DNA of 64,000 nucleotides, taken from positions 62,001-126,000 of the forward strand of contig NZ_WBKR01000001.1 in NCBI RefSeq assembly GCF_008868155.1. The letters run 5' to 3'. Below the pieces are notes generated by a model. It ran no database searches and had not been told where the DNA came from. It was given only the letters and a program-made list of their open reading frames with translations. Each line of letters begins with the position of its first letter. The stretch's first letter is position 1. The position numbers were made by a program, and so were the translations under genes. Source of the stretch: Micromonospora sp. ALFpr18c (GTDB lineage Bacteria > Actinomycetota > Actinomycetes > Mycobacteriales > Micromonosporaceae). This document shows, in pieces, positions 35,861 to 43,651 of this stretch.

Positions 35861-36145
35861 TCAGGCCGCCTCGACGCCGGAGATCAGGTAACGGTGCACG
35901 TCGGCGTCGAGGATGGCCGCCGTCTGCGGATCGCTCGGCCCGGAGCCCCGGAACGCCGCCAACTGCTCGGCGGACTCCCAGCGTTCGTAGACGTGGATCC
36001 GCTCCGGGTCGAGCGGGTCGGCCGCGAGCAGGAAGTCCAGACAACCGGCGGTCGCCCGTGCCTGCGCGATGACCGCGTCGCACTCGGACAGGTAGTCGTC
36101 GCGCGCGCCCGGCTCGACGCGCAGACTCCCAGCAATGATCAACAC
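35861..36145 (-). CDS. Antibiotic biosynthesis monooxygenase (ABM)-domain protein
   Basis: About 94 residues: VLIIAGSLRVEPGARDDYLSECDAVIAQARATAGCLDFLLAADPLDPERIHVYERWESAEQLAAFRGSGPS is a complete ABM ferredoxin-like fold with the ERWES motif. Such dimers are cofactor-free monooxygenases or heme-degrading-like proteins; here the substrate is unknown. The GTG at 36145 gives a normal-length domain; an ATG at 36196 adds a basic leader. Confidence 0.85.
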   Translation of the reverse strand: MLIIAGSLRVEPGARDDYLSECDAVIAQARATAGCLDFLLAADPLDPERIHVYERWESAEQLAAFRGSGPSDPQTAAILDADVHRYLISGVEAA

Positions 36146-36176
36146 GGGCGCCCCTCGGGTCGGGGGACGCTGATGC

Positions 36177-36196
36177 GCGTGATGCCACAGAGTCAT
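36177..36196 (+). repeat. Half copy of the palindromic repeat
   Basis: GCGTGATGCC, ACAG, AGTCAT matches the left arm of the hairpin repeats at 16262 and 50545, with a third variant of the 4-base block. The right arm is not present. A second GAGTCATCAC follows at 36210, so the element looks rearranged or truncated. Confidence 0.6.
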
Positions 36197-36288
36197 ATTT
36201 ATACCCCTGAGTCATCACACCGATGGGGACAACGCCGCCCGGACGGGTGACGGCGTTCCCGGCGGCCTCAGCGACCTCTCGCGCTTCT

Positions 36289-36294
36289 TATCGT
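36289..36294 (+). promoter_or_regulatory. -10 box of a leaderless promoter
   Basis: TATCGT ends 6 bases before the GTG at 36301 and fixes the start of the beta-lactamase-like gene. Confidence 0.6.
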
Positions 36295-36300
36295 GCAAAC

Positions 36301-37626
36301 GTGAGTAAAAGCGACAAACATCCCCGCGTACCCCTGAAATGGCTGACGGCGGCGGTCGCGCTCGCGGTCGTCGCGACGACCGGGCCGGCCACCGCGGACG
36401 GCCCGGGGGCCTCCGCGGAGCCGGACCACCCGAGCACACCGGGGTACGCGGCCGAGGGGCAGAGCCACGAGCCCGGCCTGGAGCCGACGCCGGAGCGGGC
36501 ACCCACCAGCGAGGTGTCCTGGCTGTCGTTCCCCGGCGGCGCATTCGCCGTGGACCCGCTCGGGCACACCGTGCGCTACCGGGCGTGCGACGGGGACACC
36601 GGCCGGGTCGCCGACCCGGACCTGCGGGTCGCCGCCGGAGTGGCCAGCGGCGAGGTGACCGTCGAGGGCCGCAGCTTCCGTTACCGGGTGCCGCTCGTCG
36701 GGCGTACGCAGGGCACGGTCGTGGTGTCCGGGCCGCAGGCACAGCCGGTGGAGCTGACCGGCGTGGTGGTCACCAGCCCGCAGCCGCCCACCGACCCGGT
36801 CGCCGGAGCCCGGCTGTTCCCGCTCAGCGGGCAGCTCGCCCGGGTCGTCGCCGACGCCAGCCTCAACCCGGCCGGTGCCACCGTCCGCGACCTGTCCGGC
36901 CGGTACGGCGACCAGCAGATCGCGGTCAACGGCGCACTGCGCCCCAAGGCCGCCAGCGTGATCAAACTGTGGATCCTGGTCGAGCTGCTCCGCCGTGTCG
37001 ACTGTGGACAGGTCTCGCTCGACGAGGGTGTGCTGGTCACACCGGCCGACGTGGTCGGCGGCACCGGCCAGCTCCAGTTCGAGACGTTTCCGCAGGTGGT
37101 GACCCTGCACCGGCTCGCGCAATACCTGATCAAGTACAGCGACAACATCGCCGCGAACGTGCTCATCACCTACCTGGGCGGATTCGCCCCGGTCAACGCG
37201 CTGATCGACTCGATGAACCAGCGGTCCACCATCCTGGCCCGGCGGATGCTCGACAGCGCGGCCGCCCAGCGCGGCGAGGAGAACTACACCAGCCCGGACG
37301 ACGTGGTGTCCCTGCTCGGCGCGGTCTGGGACGGCGAGATCCTCACTCCCGCCTCCCGCGACCTGATGATCGGCTTCATGCGCGAGCAGACCCTGAACAC
37401 CAAAATTCCGGCGGCACTGCCACCCGGGGTGCCGGTCGCGCACAAGACCGGCGACCTGCCCGACGCCTCCCACGACGTCGGCTACTACCTGATCCCCGGC
37501 ACCGAGACCGCCGTCGCGTTCCTCACTGCCGGGCCGATGGCCACCGGCGACGAAACCGTCCGCCGGATGGCCCGCACCGTCTACGACTTCCTGGTCACCC
37601 CCGCCGACGGCGCGGTCGAAGAGTGA
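36301..37626 (+). CDS. Secreted serine hydrolase, class A beta-lactamase-like
   Basis: About 441 residues with signal peptide (KWLTAAVALAVVATTGPATA/D). The C-terminal about 270 residues carry SxxK (ASVIKLWILVELL), SDN (KYSDNIAANVLI) and KTG (VAHKTGDLPDASHDVGYY). The N-terminal about 160 residues include a beta-rich part (TVRYRACDGDTGRVADPDLRVAAG...FRYRVPLVGRTQGTVVVSG) not found in classical beta-lactamases. The Glu166 region is not clear, so it may be a penicillin-binding or esterase-like enzyme rather than a resistance factor. It starts leaderless. Confidence 0.82.
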   Translation: MSKSDKHPRVPLKWLTAAVALAVVATTGPATADGPGASAEPDHPSTPGYAAEGQSHEPGLEPTPERAPTSEVSWLSFPGGAFAVDPLGHTVRYRACDGDTGRVADPDLRVAAGVASGEVTVEGRSFRYRVPLVGRTQGTVVVSGPQAQPVELTGVVVTSPQPPTDPVAGARLFPLSGQLARVVADASLNPAGATVRDLSGRYGDQQIAVNGALRPKAASVIKLWILVELLRRVDCGQVSLDEGVLVTPADVVGGTGQLQFETFPQVVTLHRLAQYLIKYSDNIAANVLITYLGGFAPVNALIDSMNQRSTILARRMLDSAAAQRGEENYTSPDDVVSLLGAVWDGEILTPASRDLMIGFMREQTLNTKIPAALPPGVPVAHKTGDLPDASHDVGYYLIPGTETAVAFLTAGPMATGDETVRRMARTVYDFLVTPADGAVEE

Positions 37627-37633
37627 GCCGGCG

Positions 37634-38422
37634 TCAGGCGCCCGGGATGTTCGCCGGCGGGTCCTCGCCGATGAGGTCCGCGGCCGGCGGGTCGGCCGTC
37701 ACCGACAGCCCGAAATCCGAGTACGTCAGGTCGAGCTGGGCCGTCTGCGACTGCTCGCTGGCCAACTCGATGCGGTAGCGGACCAACCGCCCCTGCTCGT
37801 CGACGGACGCGGTGAACGGCACCGCGCCGGCCCGGTCACCCAGCACGGTGCCGACGCCACTGCCCAGCACCTCGCCGCTGCCCCGCAGGTCCAGGGTGCC
37901 GGCGTACTCCCGTACCCCGGTCTGCCGGACCCCCGCGGGCGCAGCCAGCGTGCCGGCCAACCGGGTGTTGTCCAGACCCTGCTTCGCGGCCGGCACACCC
38001 GGCGCGCCCACGTGCCACCAGGTCTTGCCGTCCCAGACCGGGACACGGCGGTCCGGCGCGGTGACCCGCACGTAGACGTCCGGCCCGGTGGTCAACCGCT
38101 CGATCTTCACCGCGCCGTTGGGCACCTTCAGCGACGTGGTCTCCAGACCACGCTTCGCCTTCGGATCCCAGAGCACCACCGTGCTGTCACCCCCGTCGGC
38201 CGTCCCGCCGGTGCCCACCGTCAACTTGTACGGCTGCTCGTCGGCCTTCGCGGCGGCCGCCTTCAGCACAGCGACCGGATCGCTGGGCAGCGGTGGGGCG
38301 TCGGCCGCCGGACGACCCGCGTCCGGCTCGTCGCCGGCGGCGACCAGTGCCCACACCCCACCGCCGACCACCACGGCGAGCACGGCGACAGCGGCGATCA
38401 GCTTCGGCTTCTGCACGGTCAT
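37634..38422 (-). CDS. Membrane-anchored extracytoplasmic protein, LppX/LprG-like
   Basis: A protein of 262 residues. One N-terminal helix (LIAAVAVLAVVVGGGVWALV) with no lipobox cysteine. The outer domain (DPVAVLKAAAAKADEQPYKLTVGTG...DVYVRVTAPDRRVPVWDGKTWWHVG...VPFTASVDEQGRLVRYRIEL...YSDFGLSVTADPPAADLIGE) has the half-barrel strand pattern of the LppX/LprG family, which carries lipids in mycobacteria. Role here unknown. Ends 8 bases from the convergent beta-lactamase-like gene. Confidence 0.72.
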   Translation of the reverse strand: MTVQKPKLIAAVAVLAVVVGGGVWALVAAGDEPDAGRPAADAPPLPSDPVAVLKAAAAKADEQPYKLTVGTGGTADGGDSTVVLWDPKAKRGLETTSLKVPNGAVKIERLTTGPDVYVRVTAPDRRVPVWDGKTWWHVGAPGVPAAKQGLDNTRLAGTLAAPAGVRQTGVREYAGTLDLRGSGEVLGSGVGTVLGDRAGAVPFTASVDEQGRLVRYRIELASEQSQTAQLDLTYSDFGLSVTADPPAADLIGEDPPANIPGA

Positions 38423-38499
38423 CTCCCCGGGGGCGGGTGCGGTCCGGCCAGACTAGCCGGACCGCCCGCACTGCTGTTCCGGGTCGGCCTCCCGGCCGA

Positions 38500-39258
38500 T
38501 CAGGCGCGGCTGATCGCGTTGGCGTGGATCGCCTCGTTCAGGTACGCCGCCAGGCCCGGCGCGAGGTTCTCGTAGTACGCGGTGAACCGCTCATCGGCCA
38601 GGTACATGTCGGCCAGGCCGGTGTGCGTCTCGTACGAGCACTCGTAGAACCAGCGGCTGATGCTCTGCCGGTGCTCCTCGGCCAGGTCCATCGCCTCCGG
38701 GCCGTCCGCCGGCGCACCCGAGGCCAGCGCGGCGACGATCCGCCGACCCCAGTCCTCGGTCTCCGCCTTGATCCGCAGCCAGTCCTCCTTGCCGTAACGG
38801 GACGCCCGCCGGTTCGACTCCCGGTACGCGTCGGTATCACCCCACCGCTGCTCCGCCTCGGCCTCGTGCTCCTCCGGCGTGAAGTCGCCGAAGACCTCGA
38901 ACCGCTCCTCGGGCGTGAGTTGGATGTTCAACTTGCTCGCCTCCATCGCGAACTCGATCGCCGTGACCATCTCCTGCAACCGTTTGATCCGGACCGTCAG
39001 CAGCTCGTGCTGACGGCGCAGGTGCGCGGCCGGATCGGCCGCCGGGTCGGCGACGATCGCGGCGATCTCCTCAAGCGGGAAACCCAGCTCCCGGTAGTAC
39101 AGGACGAGTTGCAGCCGTTGCAGGTCCGCGTCGTCGTAGCGGCGGTAACCGGCCGAGGTGCGCCCGCTGGGCGAGAGCAGGCCGATCTCGTCGTAGTGGT
39201 GCAACGTCCGCACCGTCACGCCGGCGACCCGCGCCACCTGACCCACCGTGTACGCCAT
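38500..39258 (-). CDS. MerR-family regulator, TipAL type
   Basis: A protein of 252 residues: MerR HTH (YTVGQVARVAGVTVRTLHHYDEIGLLSPSGRTSAGYRRYDDADLQRL), a coiled coil (HLRRQHELLTVRIKRLQEMVTAIEFAMEA) and a complete C-terminal TipAS domain (WFYECSYETHTGLADMYLADERFTAYYENLAPGLAAYLNEAI). TipAS captures thiopeptides and other drugs and switches on the promoter. A Cys in ECSYE is at the place used for covalent thiopeptide binding in TipA (inference). GGGAGGGG precedes the ATG. Confidence 0.92.
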   Translation of the reverse strand: MAYTVGQVARVAGVTVRTLHHYDEIGLLSPSGRTSAGYRRYDDADLQRLQLVLYYRELGFPLEEIAAIVADPAADPAAHLRRQHELLTVRIKRLQEMVTAIEFAMEASKLNIQLTPEERFEVFGDFTPEEHEAEAEQRWGDTDAYRESNRRASRYGKEDWLRIKAETEDWGRRIVAALASGAPADGPEAMDLAEEHRQSISRWFYECSYETHTGLADMYLADERFTAYYENLAPGLAAYLNEAIHANAISRA

Positions 39259-39308
39259 GGTTCCCCTCCCTTCCGGGAACCACGCTCCCGCCTGCCGCTA
39301 CGTCAGGG

Positions 39309-41564
39309 TCAAGCCCGATTCTGACCCACCGTGGCGGCGCCGTCCGGTCGCCCGTACAGATAGCCCTGACCTCGGGGGCAGCCGATCGCGGTGACCGCCT
39401 CGTGCTGGCGTTCGGTCTCCACCCCCTCGGCGACCACCGCCAGATCGAACGCCCCGGCCAGCCGGGTGACCATCTCCACCGTGGCGTACGCCCGGTCGTC
39501 GGTCCCGAGCCGGGCCACGAACGACCGGTCGATCTTCAGCTCGGTGGCCGGGATGCGGTGCAGGTAGCTCAGCGACGAGTAGCCGGTGCCGAAGTCGTCG
39601 ATGGCGATCGCGATGCCCAGCTCCCGGAGCTGGTGCAGCCGCTCCAGCACCGCGTCGGTGCCCTCGATCAGCGCCGACTCGGTCAACTCCAGGGTCAGGG
39701 CGCGCGGTGCCAACCCGGCGCCGGCGGTGGCCTCGGTGACCGTGGCGATGAGGTCCGGCCGGCGCAGGTGCGCGGCCGCGATGTTCACCGCCACGGTCGC
39801 CTCCGGTGCCCGCACCCGCCAGGTCGCCGCCGCCCGGCACGCCTCATGGATCACCCAGCGGTCGATCGGCAGGATCAGCCCGGTCTCCTCGGCCAGCGGC
39901 AGGAACCTCGCCGGCGGCAGCATGCCGAGCCGAGGATGCCGCCACCGCACCAGGGCCTCCGCGCTGCGGACCACGCCGGTGGTCAGGTCGACGATGGGTT
40001 GGAACTCCAGGTGCAGCTGCTCCTCGTCGACGGCCCGGCGCAGGTCGGCGATCAACTCGGCGCGGGACACGGCCGACTCGCGCAGTGCGGGGGTGCACGT
40101 CCGGTACGCGGACTTCCCGGCGGCCTTCGCCGCGTACATGGCGATGTCGGCGTCGCGTAGCAGGTCGGTGTGCGAGGTGTGCTGCGGGCCGTACTCGGCG
40201 ATGCCGATGCTCGCCGACGGATGCACGCCGACGTCGTCGTCGCCGTCGGAGGGGCGCAGGGCGTCCAGCAGCCGCTCGGCGAGCCGCTCCGGCGACACCG
40301 GCCGGTCACCGTCGACCAGCACCGCGAACTCGTCCCCGCCCAGACGGGCGATCATGCCGTCGTCGTCCACGGCGGCCCGCATCCGCGCCGCCAGGCCGGT
40401 CAACAGGGTGTCGCCGGTGGCGTGCCCGAACCGGTCGTTGACCTGCTTGAACCCGTCCAGGTCGAGCAGCAGCACGGCCACCGGTCGGCCATCGCGCAGG
40501 GCCAGCCGCAGCAGCCGGTTGAACAACAGCCGGTTGGGCAGCCCGGTGAGCTGATCGCCGTACGCGAGCCGACGCAGCCGGACCACCAGGCGCAGGTTCT
40601 CGTTGGACGCCAGCCCCTGGCGCAGGGCGAGGGTGGCGAGCAACGCCATCATCGTGACGAACACCAGCTGCGGGGTCTGCCCGGTGGGCCGCCGGGCCAG
40701 CAGCACCGCGATGATCGCCCCACCCACCGGCAGGTACGGCAGGGCGACCCGCCACCAGGGCGGCAACGGCGACTCGACGGTGTCGTCGGTGCCGTCGCAG
40801 TCCGGCGGCGGCGGGTACCGGGTGGCCAGCCCGATCAGCAGGTAACTCAACGGCCAGCACAGGTCGATCGGATGCCCGGCGGCATAGTCGCCGCGCGCCA
40901 CCAGCGAGACGTAGACGACGTCGGCGACCACCCGGATGGTGAGGCTCGCGGCGAGCATGCTCATGGGCCGCCACATCGGCCGCGCCGGGCCGGAGACCGC
41001 CACCAGGATGGTGAGCTGCATCAGGTCGAACATCGGGTAGAGCAACCCCAACGTGCGCGCCGGATCGGCCAGCTCGGCGGCGGCCACCCCCTGGAACACC
41101 AGCACCCAGCCGACCGGCACCAGGGCCAGCGCGACGATCACCCCGTCCAGCAGCGTCCGGGCCCGCCCGACCCCGCTCCGTGGCGCGGAGGGTGAGCTGA
41201 GCAGCGCGGCCGTGCCGGTGAGGATGCCGGCGGTGAAGACCACACCGACCAGCGGGGTGTGCGGCAGGTCACCGCCGACGAGCCGTTGCACGGTCCAGAT
41301 CGCCCGGCCACACGCGGCGAGGGCCATGGTGACGGCGAGCAGCGTCCAGAACCGGCGCAGCGGAGCCGGATGGCGACGGGCCACCCCGGCACAGGCGACG
41401 GTCGCCCAGCCGGCCACCAGCAGCGCGCCGACGTCACTGACCAGCGCGGCGCCGGGCAGGGCGGCGACCAGCCAGCCCGCCTCCAGGACGAGGACCGTGG
41501 CGGCGAGAATCGGGCCGGCGGGATGGAGCTGCCCCGCGGCCTGCTTCACGTCCTGTCGCGACAC
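39309..41564 (-). CDS. Membrane GGDEF-EAL protein (cyclic di-GMP turnover)
   Basis: About 751 residues. About nine membrane helices fill the first 280 residues. A GGDEF domain follows with intact active site (LGGDEFAVLVDGD) and GDQLTGLPNRLLF. The EAL domain keeps all key residues: SAEALVRWRHP, VNIAAAHLRRPD, TLELTESALIEG, AIDDFGTGYSSLSYL, LKIDRSFVARL, VAEGVETERQHE, QGYLYGRP. Both synthase and phosphodiesterase sites look competent; no RxxD inhibitory site is evident. The membrane part would sense an unknown signal. The GTG at 41564 has GGAG upstream. Confidence 0.92.
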   Translation of the reverse strand: MSRQDVKQAAGQLHPAGPILAATVLVLEAGWLVAALPGAALVSDVGALLVAGWATVACAGVARRHPAPLRRFWTLLAVTMALAACGRAIWTVQRLVGGDLPHTPLVGVVFTAGILTGTAALLSSPSAPRSGVGRARTLLDGVIVALALVPVGWVLVFQGVAAAELADPARTLGLLYPMFDLMQLTILVAVSGPARPMWRPMSMLAASLTIRVVADVVYVSLVARGDYAAGHPIDLCWPLSYLLIGLATRYPPPPDCDGTDDTVESPLPPWWRVALPYLPVGGAIIAVLLARRPTGQTPQLVFVTMMALLATLALRQGLASNENLRLVVRLRRLAYGDQLTGLPNRLLFNRLLRLALRDGRPVAVLLLDLDGFKQVNDRFGHATGDTLLTGLAARMRAAVDDDGMIARLGGDEFAVLVDGDRPVSPERLAERLLDALRPSDGDDDVGVHPSASIGIAEYGPQHTSHTDLLRDADIAMYAAKAAGKSAYRTCTPALRESAVSRAELIADLRRAVDEEQLHLEFQPIVDLTTGVVRSAEALVRWRHPRLGMLPPARFLPLAEETGLILPIDRWVIHEACRAAATWRVRAPEATVAVNIAAAHLRRPDLIATVTEATAGAGLAPRALTLELTESALIEGTDAVLERLHQLRELGIAIAIDDFGTGYSSLSYLHRIPATELKIDRSFVARLGTDDRAYATVEMVTRLAGAFDLAVVAEGVETERQHEAVTAIGCPRGQGYLYGRPDGAATVGQNRA

Positions 41565-41737
41565 GGTCGCTCCGGCTCTTCGTCGTGTGTGCACAGTCGG
41601 GCGGACCGCTCCACGGCAAACCCCGAAAGCCTAGCTACCGCCCGGTTAGGCCGCCAGGGCCGAACGTCCGCGCCGGTCCGGCCACGACCGACCGCGCCCC
41701 CGACCGGCCCGTCGGGGTACGCGTCGCGGCCGGTCGG

Positions 41738-41914
41738 TCAGCGGCCGGCGGAGCGGTTCCAGGGTGAGCGGGGCAGCGTGGTGCCGGCCGACGGACGGCG
41801 GGCGCGGCGGCGTCCGCGCCGGCCAGGGGTGCAGGGCGGGCGCGCCACGGTGTGCACGGCGGGGCCGGCCGACGGCGGTGGCCGGCCGATCAGCCAGCAG
41901 AGGAAACGTTCCAT
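41738..41914 (-). CDS. Possible small Arg/Pro-rich protein
   Basis: A reading frame of 58 codons (MERFLCWLIGRPPPSAG...SPWNRSAGR) starting 8 bases after the zinc-ribbon remnant. There is no recognised domain and composition alone could produce it. Together with that remnant it is the only content I see in 41595-42130. Confidence 0.25.
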   Translation of the reverse strand: MERFLCWLIGRPPPSAGPAVHTVARPPCTPGRRGRRRARRPSAGTTLPRSPWNRSAGR

Positions 41915-41921
41915 CGGCGGA

Positions 41922-42035
41922 TCAGCCGACCGGGAGGCGCTCGGCGTCGGACCGGGAGATCTCGTACTCCGCCCCGCAGAACGTGCACTGCTGCGCGTAC
42001 CGGGTGCGGATCGGGATGAGGGGGATGAAGAACAT
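41922..42035 (-). pseudogene. Zinc-ribbon protein remnant (C-terminal half)
   Basis: A stretch of 37 codons (MFFIPLIPIRTRY, AQQCTFCGAEYEISRSDAERLP) matches the last half of small actinobacterial zinc-ribbon proteins, with one CxxC pair. The upstream half with the first CxxC pair is missing; the frame runs on upstream (FSRWSGYWRA) without it. It may be a decayed gene. Confidence 0.5.
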
Positions 42036-42137
42036 CGCCCGCCAGTACCCACTCCACCGCGAAAAGTCACCGAATTCCGCAGGCGGATCAGCACAGCCCC
42101 GTCGCGCCGCCGACGCACGATCAAGGGGTGCGGCGCG

Positions 42138-43001
42138 TCAGCTGGCCGGCTCCAGGCCCGGCACCTCCTCAGCGATCCAGATCGGCTGCCAGGCCACCAT
42201 CTCGTGGTAGCGGCGCAGCTCGAACAGCCCGGCGACCGACCCGCTCCAGGCCGCGTACGGCGGGTTGGCCTCGTCGAAGCCGCTCTGCACGAAGGTCAGC
42301 GTGGTCTTGCCACCGGACTCGGCCAGCTCCCACGTGCTGACGCCGGTGGGTCCCCAGTCGACGGACATCTTCCGACCCGGCTCCAGGTCGACGATCTTGG
42401 CCGCGTACCCGGCCTCGAAGCCGCCCATGGCGTACCGGCCGCCGACCCACGGCTCGATGCCGATCGGGTAGCCGAACCAGGCGCTGGCCTGCTCGGAGTC
42501 GGTCAGCGACTCCCAGACCTTGTCGGCGGGGGCGGCGATGACCAGCTCGCCGCGCAGGTCGGCGGAGGTGAAGTCGGTGCGGGGCAGCAGCGGCTGGCCC
42601 TCCAGGTGGGCGGCCAGGTTGGCGATGGACAGCGCCCAGTACGTCTGGAGCACACCCCGGATGCTGGAGCCGCTCATCGCCTCGGCGAAGTCGAAGTGGC
42701 TCTGGGTCAGCGTCAGCACGGTGGCGTCCGGGCCGTCGGCGGTGAGCTGGAACTCGGTGGTGGTCTCCACGCCGTCGAGCAGCCAGCCGAAGCGCAGCGT
42801 GTCGTCGTCAGCGTGCAGCAGCCGCTGGTGCGGGGCGTCGCCCTCGGGCGTGTAGCGGCCCCAGAACTCGTACCGCTGCGGCAGCTCGACCTCGGCGTGC
42901 TCGGCCAGCCAGAGTCGCAGCGCGGCGGGGTCGGTCAGGGCCTCGCGGACGCGTCCCACCGACGCGGAGAGGCGGGCCTGCACCTTCAACGGTTCACTCA
43001 T
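42138..43001 (-). CDS. Tandem SRPBCC (AHSA1-type) domain protein
   Basis: About 287 residues with two START/AHSA1-like domains. The first is VQARLSASVGRVREALTDPAALRLWLAEHAEVEL...TQSHFDF (residues 4-125). The second is GELVIAAPADKVWESLTDSEQASAWFGYPIGIEP...TLTFVQSGFDEANPPYAAW (about 155-270). The domain binds hydrophobic ligands. Its ATG overlaps the stop of the upstream ArsR-type regulator by 8 bases, so the two are cotranslated. That layout is typical of ArsR-SRPBCC pairs. Confidence 0.88.
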   Translation of the reverse strand: MSEPLKVQARLSASVGRVREALTDPAALRLWLAEHAEVELPQRYEFWGRYTPEGDAPHQRLLHADDDTLRFGWLLDGVETTTEFQLTADGPDATVLTLTQSHFDFAEAMSGSSIRGVLQTYWALSIANLAAHLEGQPLLPRTDFTSADLRGELVIAAPADKVWESLTDSEQASAWFGYPIGIEPWVGGRYAMGGFEAGYAAKIVDLEPGRKMSVDWGPTGVSTWELAESGGKTTLTFVQSGFDEANPPYAAWSGSVAGLFELRRYHEMVAWQPIWIAEEVPGLEPAS

Positions 43002-43551
43002 GTTCGGTCCCTTTCGGATAGCAGGCCACGGCCAGCTTGAAGGCATCTCCTTCGCTGCCGCCGTAGCGGGTGAACAGATCCTGTAGTGCGGTCTGCAGGT
43101 CGTGCAGGAACTGCTGGCGCTGCTCCGCGGGCACCCGGATCTCGCCGGCCACCCCGATCGAGGGCAGCTCGGGCGCCGCCCGGTCCAGGGCGGCGATGTC
43201 GGCCTGGACCTCCTCCATCAGGTCGAGCAGGTAGCCCAGGCTCAGCTCGTCACGGGCGCGGCGCAGCCCGATCCGGCCGACCAGCCGCGGCGAGAGCCAG
43301 TACGACCGGGCGGCCGCCTGGTAGATGCCCTCGGTGATCCCGCGGACCTTGCGCTCGTTGACCAGCTCGACCAGGCCGGCCGCGACGAGCTGCTTGACGT
43401 GGTAGTAGACGCGCTGCGGCGTCTGGTCGAGTCGGGCCGCGACCTCGGTGCAGGTGCGCGGTTCGGCCAGTTGCCGCAGCACCTCGACGCGCTGCGGCTT
43501 GAGCAGGACTTCGGCCTGCTCGATCTGCTCCAGGTACAGGACATCTCTCAT
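42994..43551 (-). CDS. ArsR-type winged-helix regulator
   Basis: About 185 residues: winged HTH AEVLLKPQRVEVLRQLAEPRTCTEVAARLDQTPQRVYYHVKQLVAAGLVELVNERKVRGITEGIYQAAA. The C-terminal helical part (LGYLLDLMEEVQADIAALDRA...RQQFLHDLQTALQDLFTRYG) probably dimerises or binds ligand. There is no metal-binding Cys pair, so it is not a metal sensor. The ATG at 43551 is chosen over an upstream TTG. A 14-bp palindrome inside its own promoter implies autorepression. Confidence 0.87.
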   Translation of the reverse strand: MRDVLYLEQIEQAEVLLKPQRVEVLRQLAEPRTCTEVAARLDQTPQRVYYHVKQLVAAGLVELVNERKVRGITEGIYQAAARSYWLSPRLVGRIGLRRARDELSLGYLLDLMEEVQADIAALDRAAPELPSIGVAGEIRVPAEQRQQFLHDLQTALQDLFTRYGGSEGDAFKLAVACYPKGTEHE

Positions 43552-43560
43552 GGCAAAATA

Positions 43561-43589
43561 AGTTTGTACGTACAAAACTTGTTTGTCAA
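43561..43589 (-). promoter_or_regulatory. Promoter with overlapping palindromic operator of the ArsR-SRPBCC operon
   Basis: On the minus strand TTGACA (43584-43589), 17-base spacer, CAAACT (43561-43566). The perfect palindrome TTTGTACGTACAAA (43563-43576) covers the -10 end of the spacer, where a bound dimer would block polymerase. Confidence 0.65.
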
Positions 43590-43600
43590 TCGCTTCGCGA

Positions 43601-43631
43601 GAAGCCGCGCCGACTTTCTCGGCGCGGCTTC
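43601..43631 (-). terminator. Hairpin after the CFA-synthase-like gene
   Basis: A perfect 13-bp stem (GAAGCCGCGCCGA at 43601-43613, complement at 43619-43631) with a CTTTC loop, 20 bases past the stop at 43652. Confidence 0.7.
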
Positions 43632-43651
43632 AGGCAACGGTCAGCGGATGG

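Noticed and set aside
36301-37626. Acquired beta-lactam resistance gene
   Set aside because: The SxxK, SDN and KTG motifs are present, but the unusual N-terminal domain, unclear Glu166 and native GC/codon pattern argue for a chromosomal housekeeping serine hydrolase.
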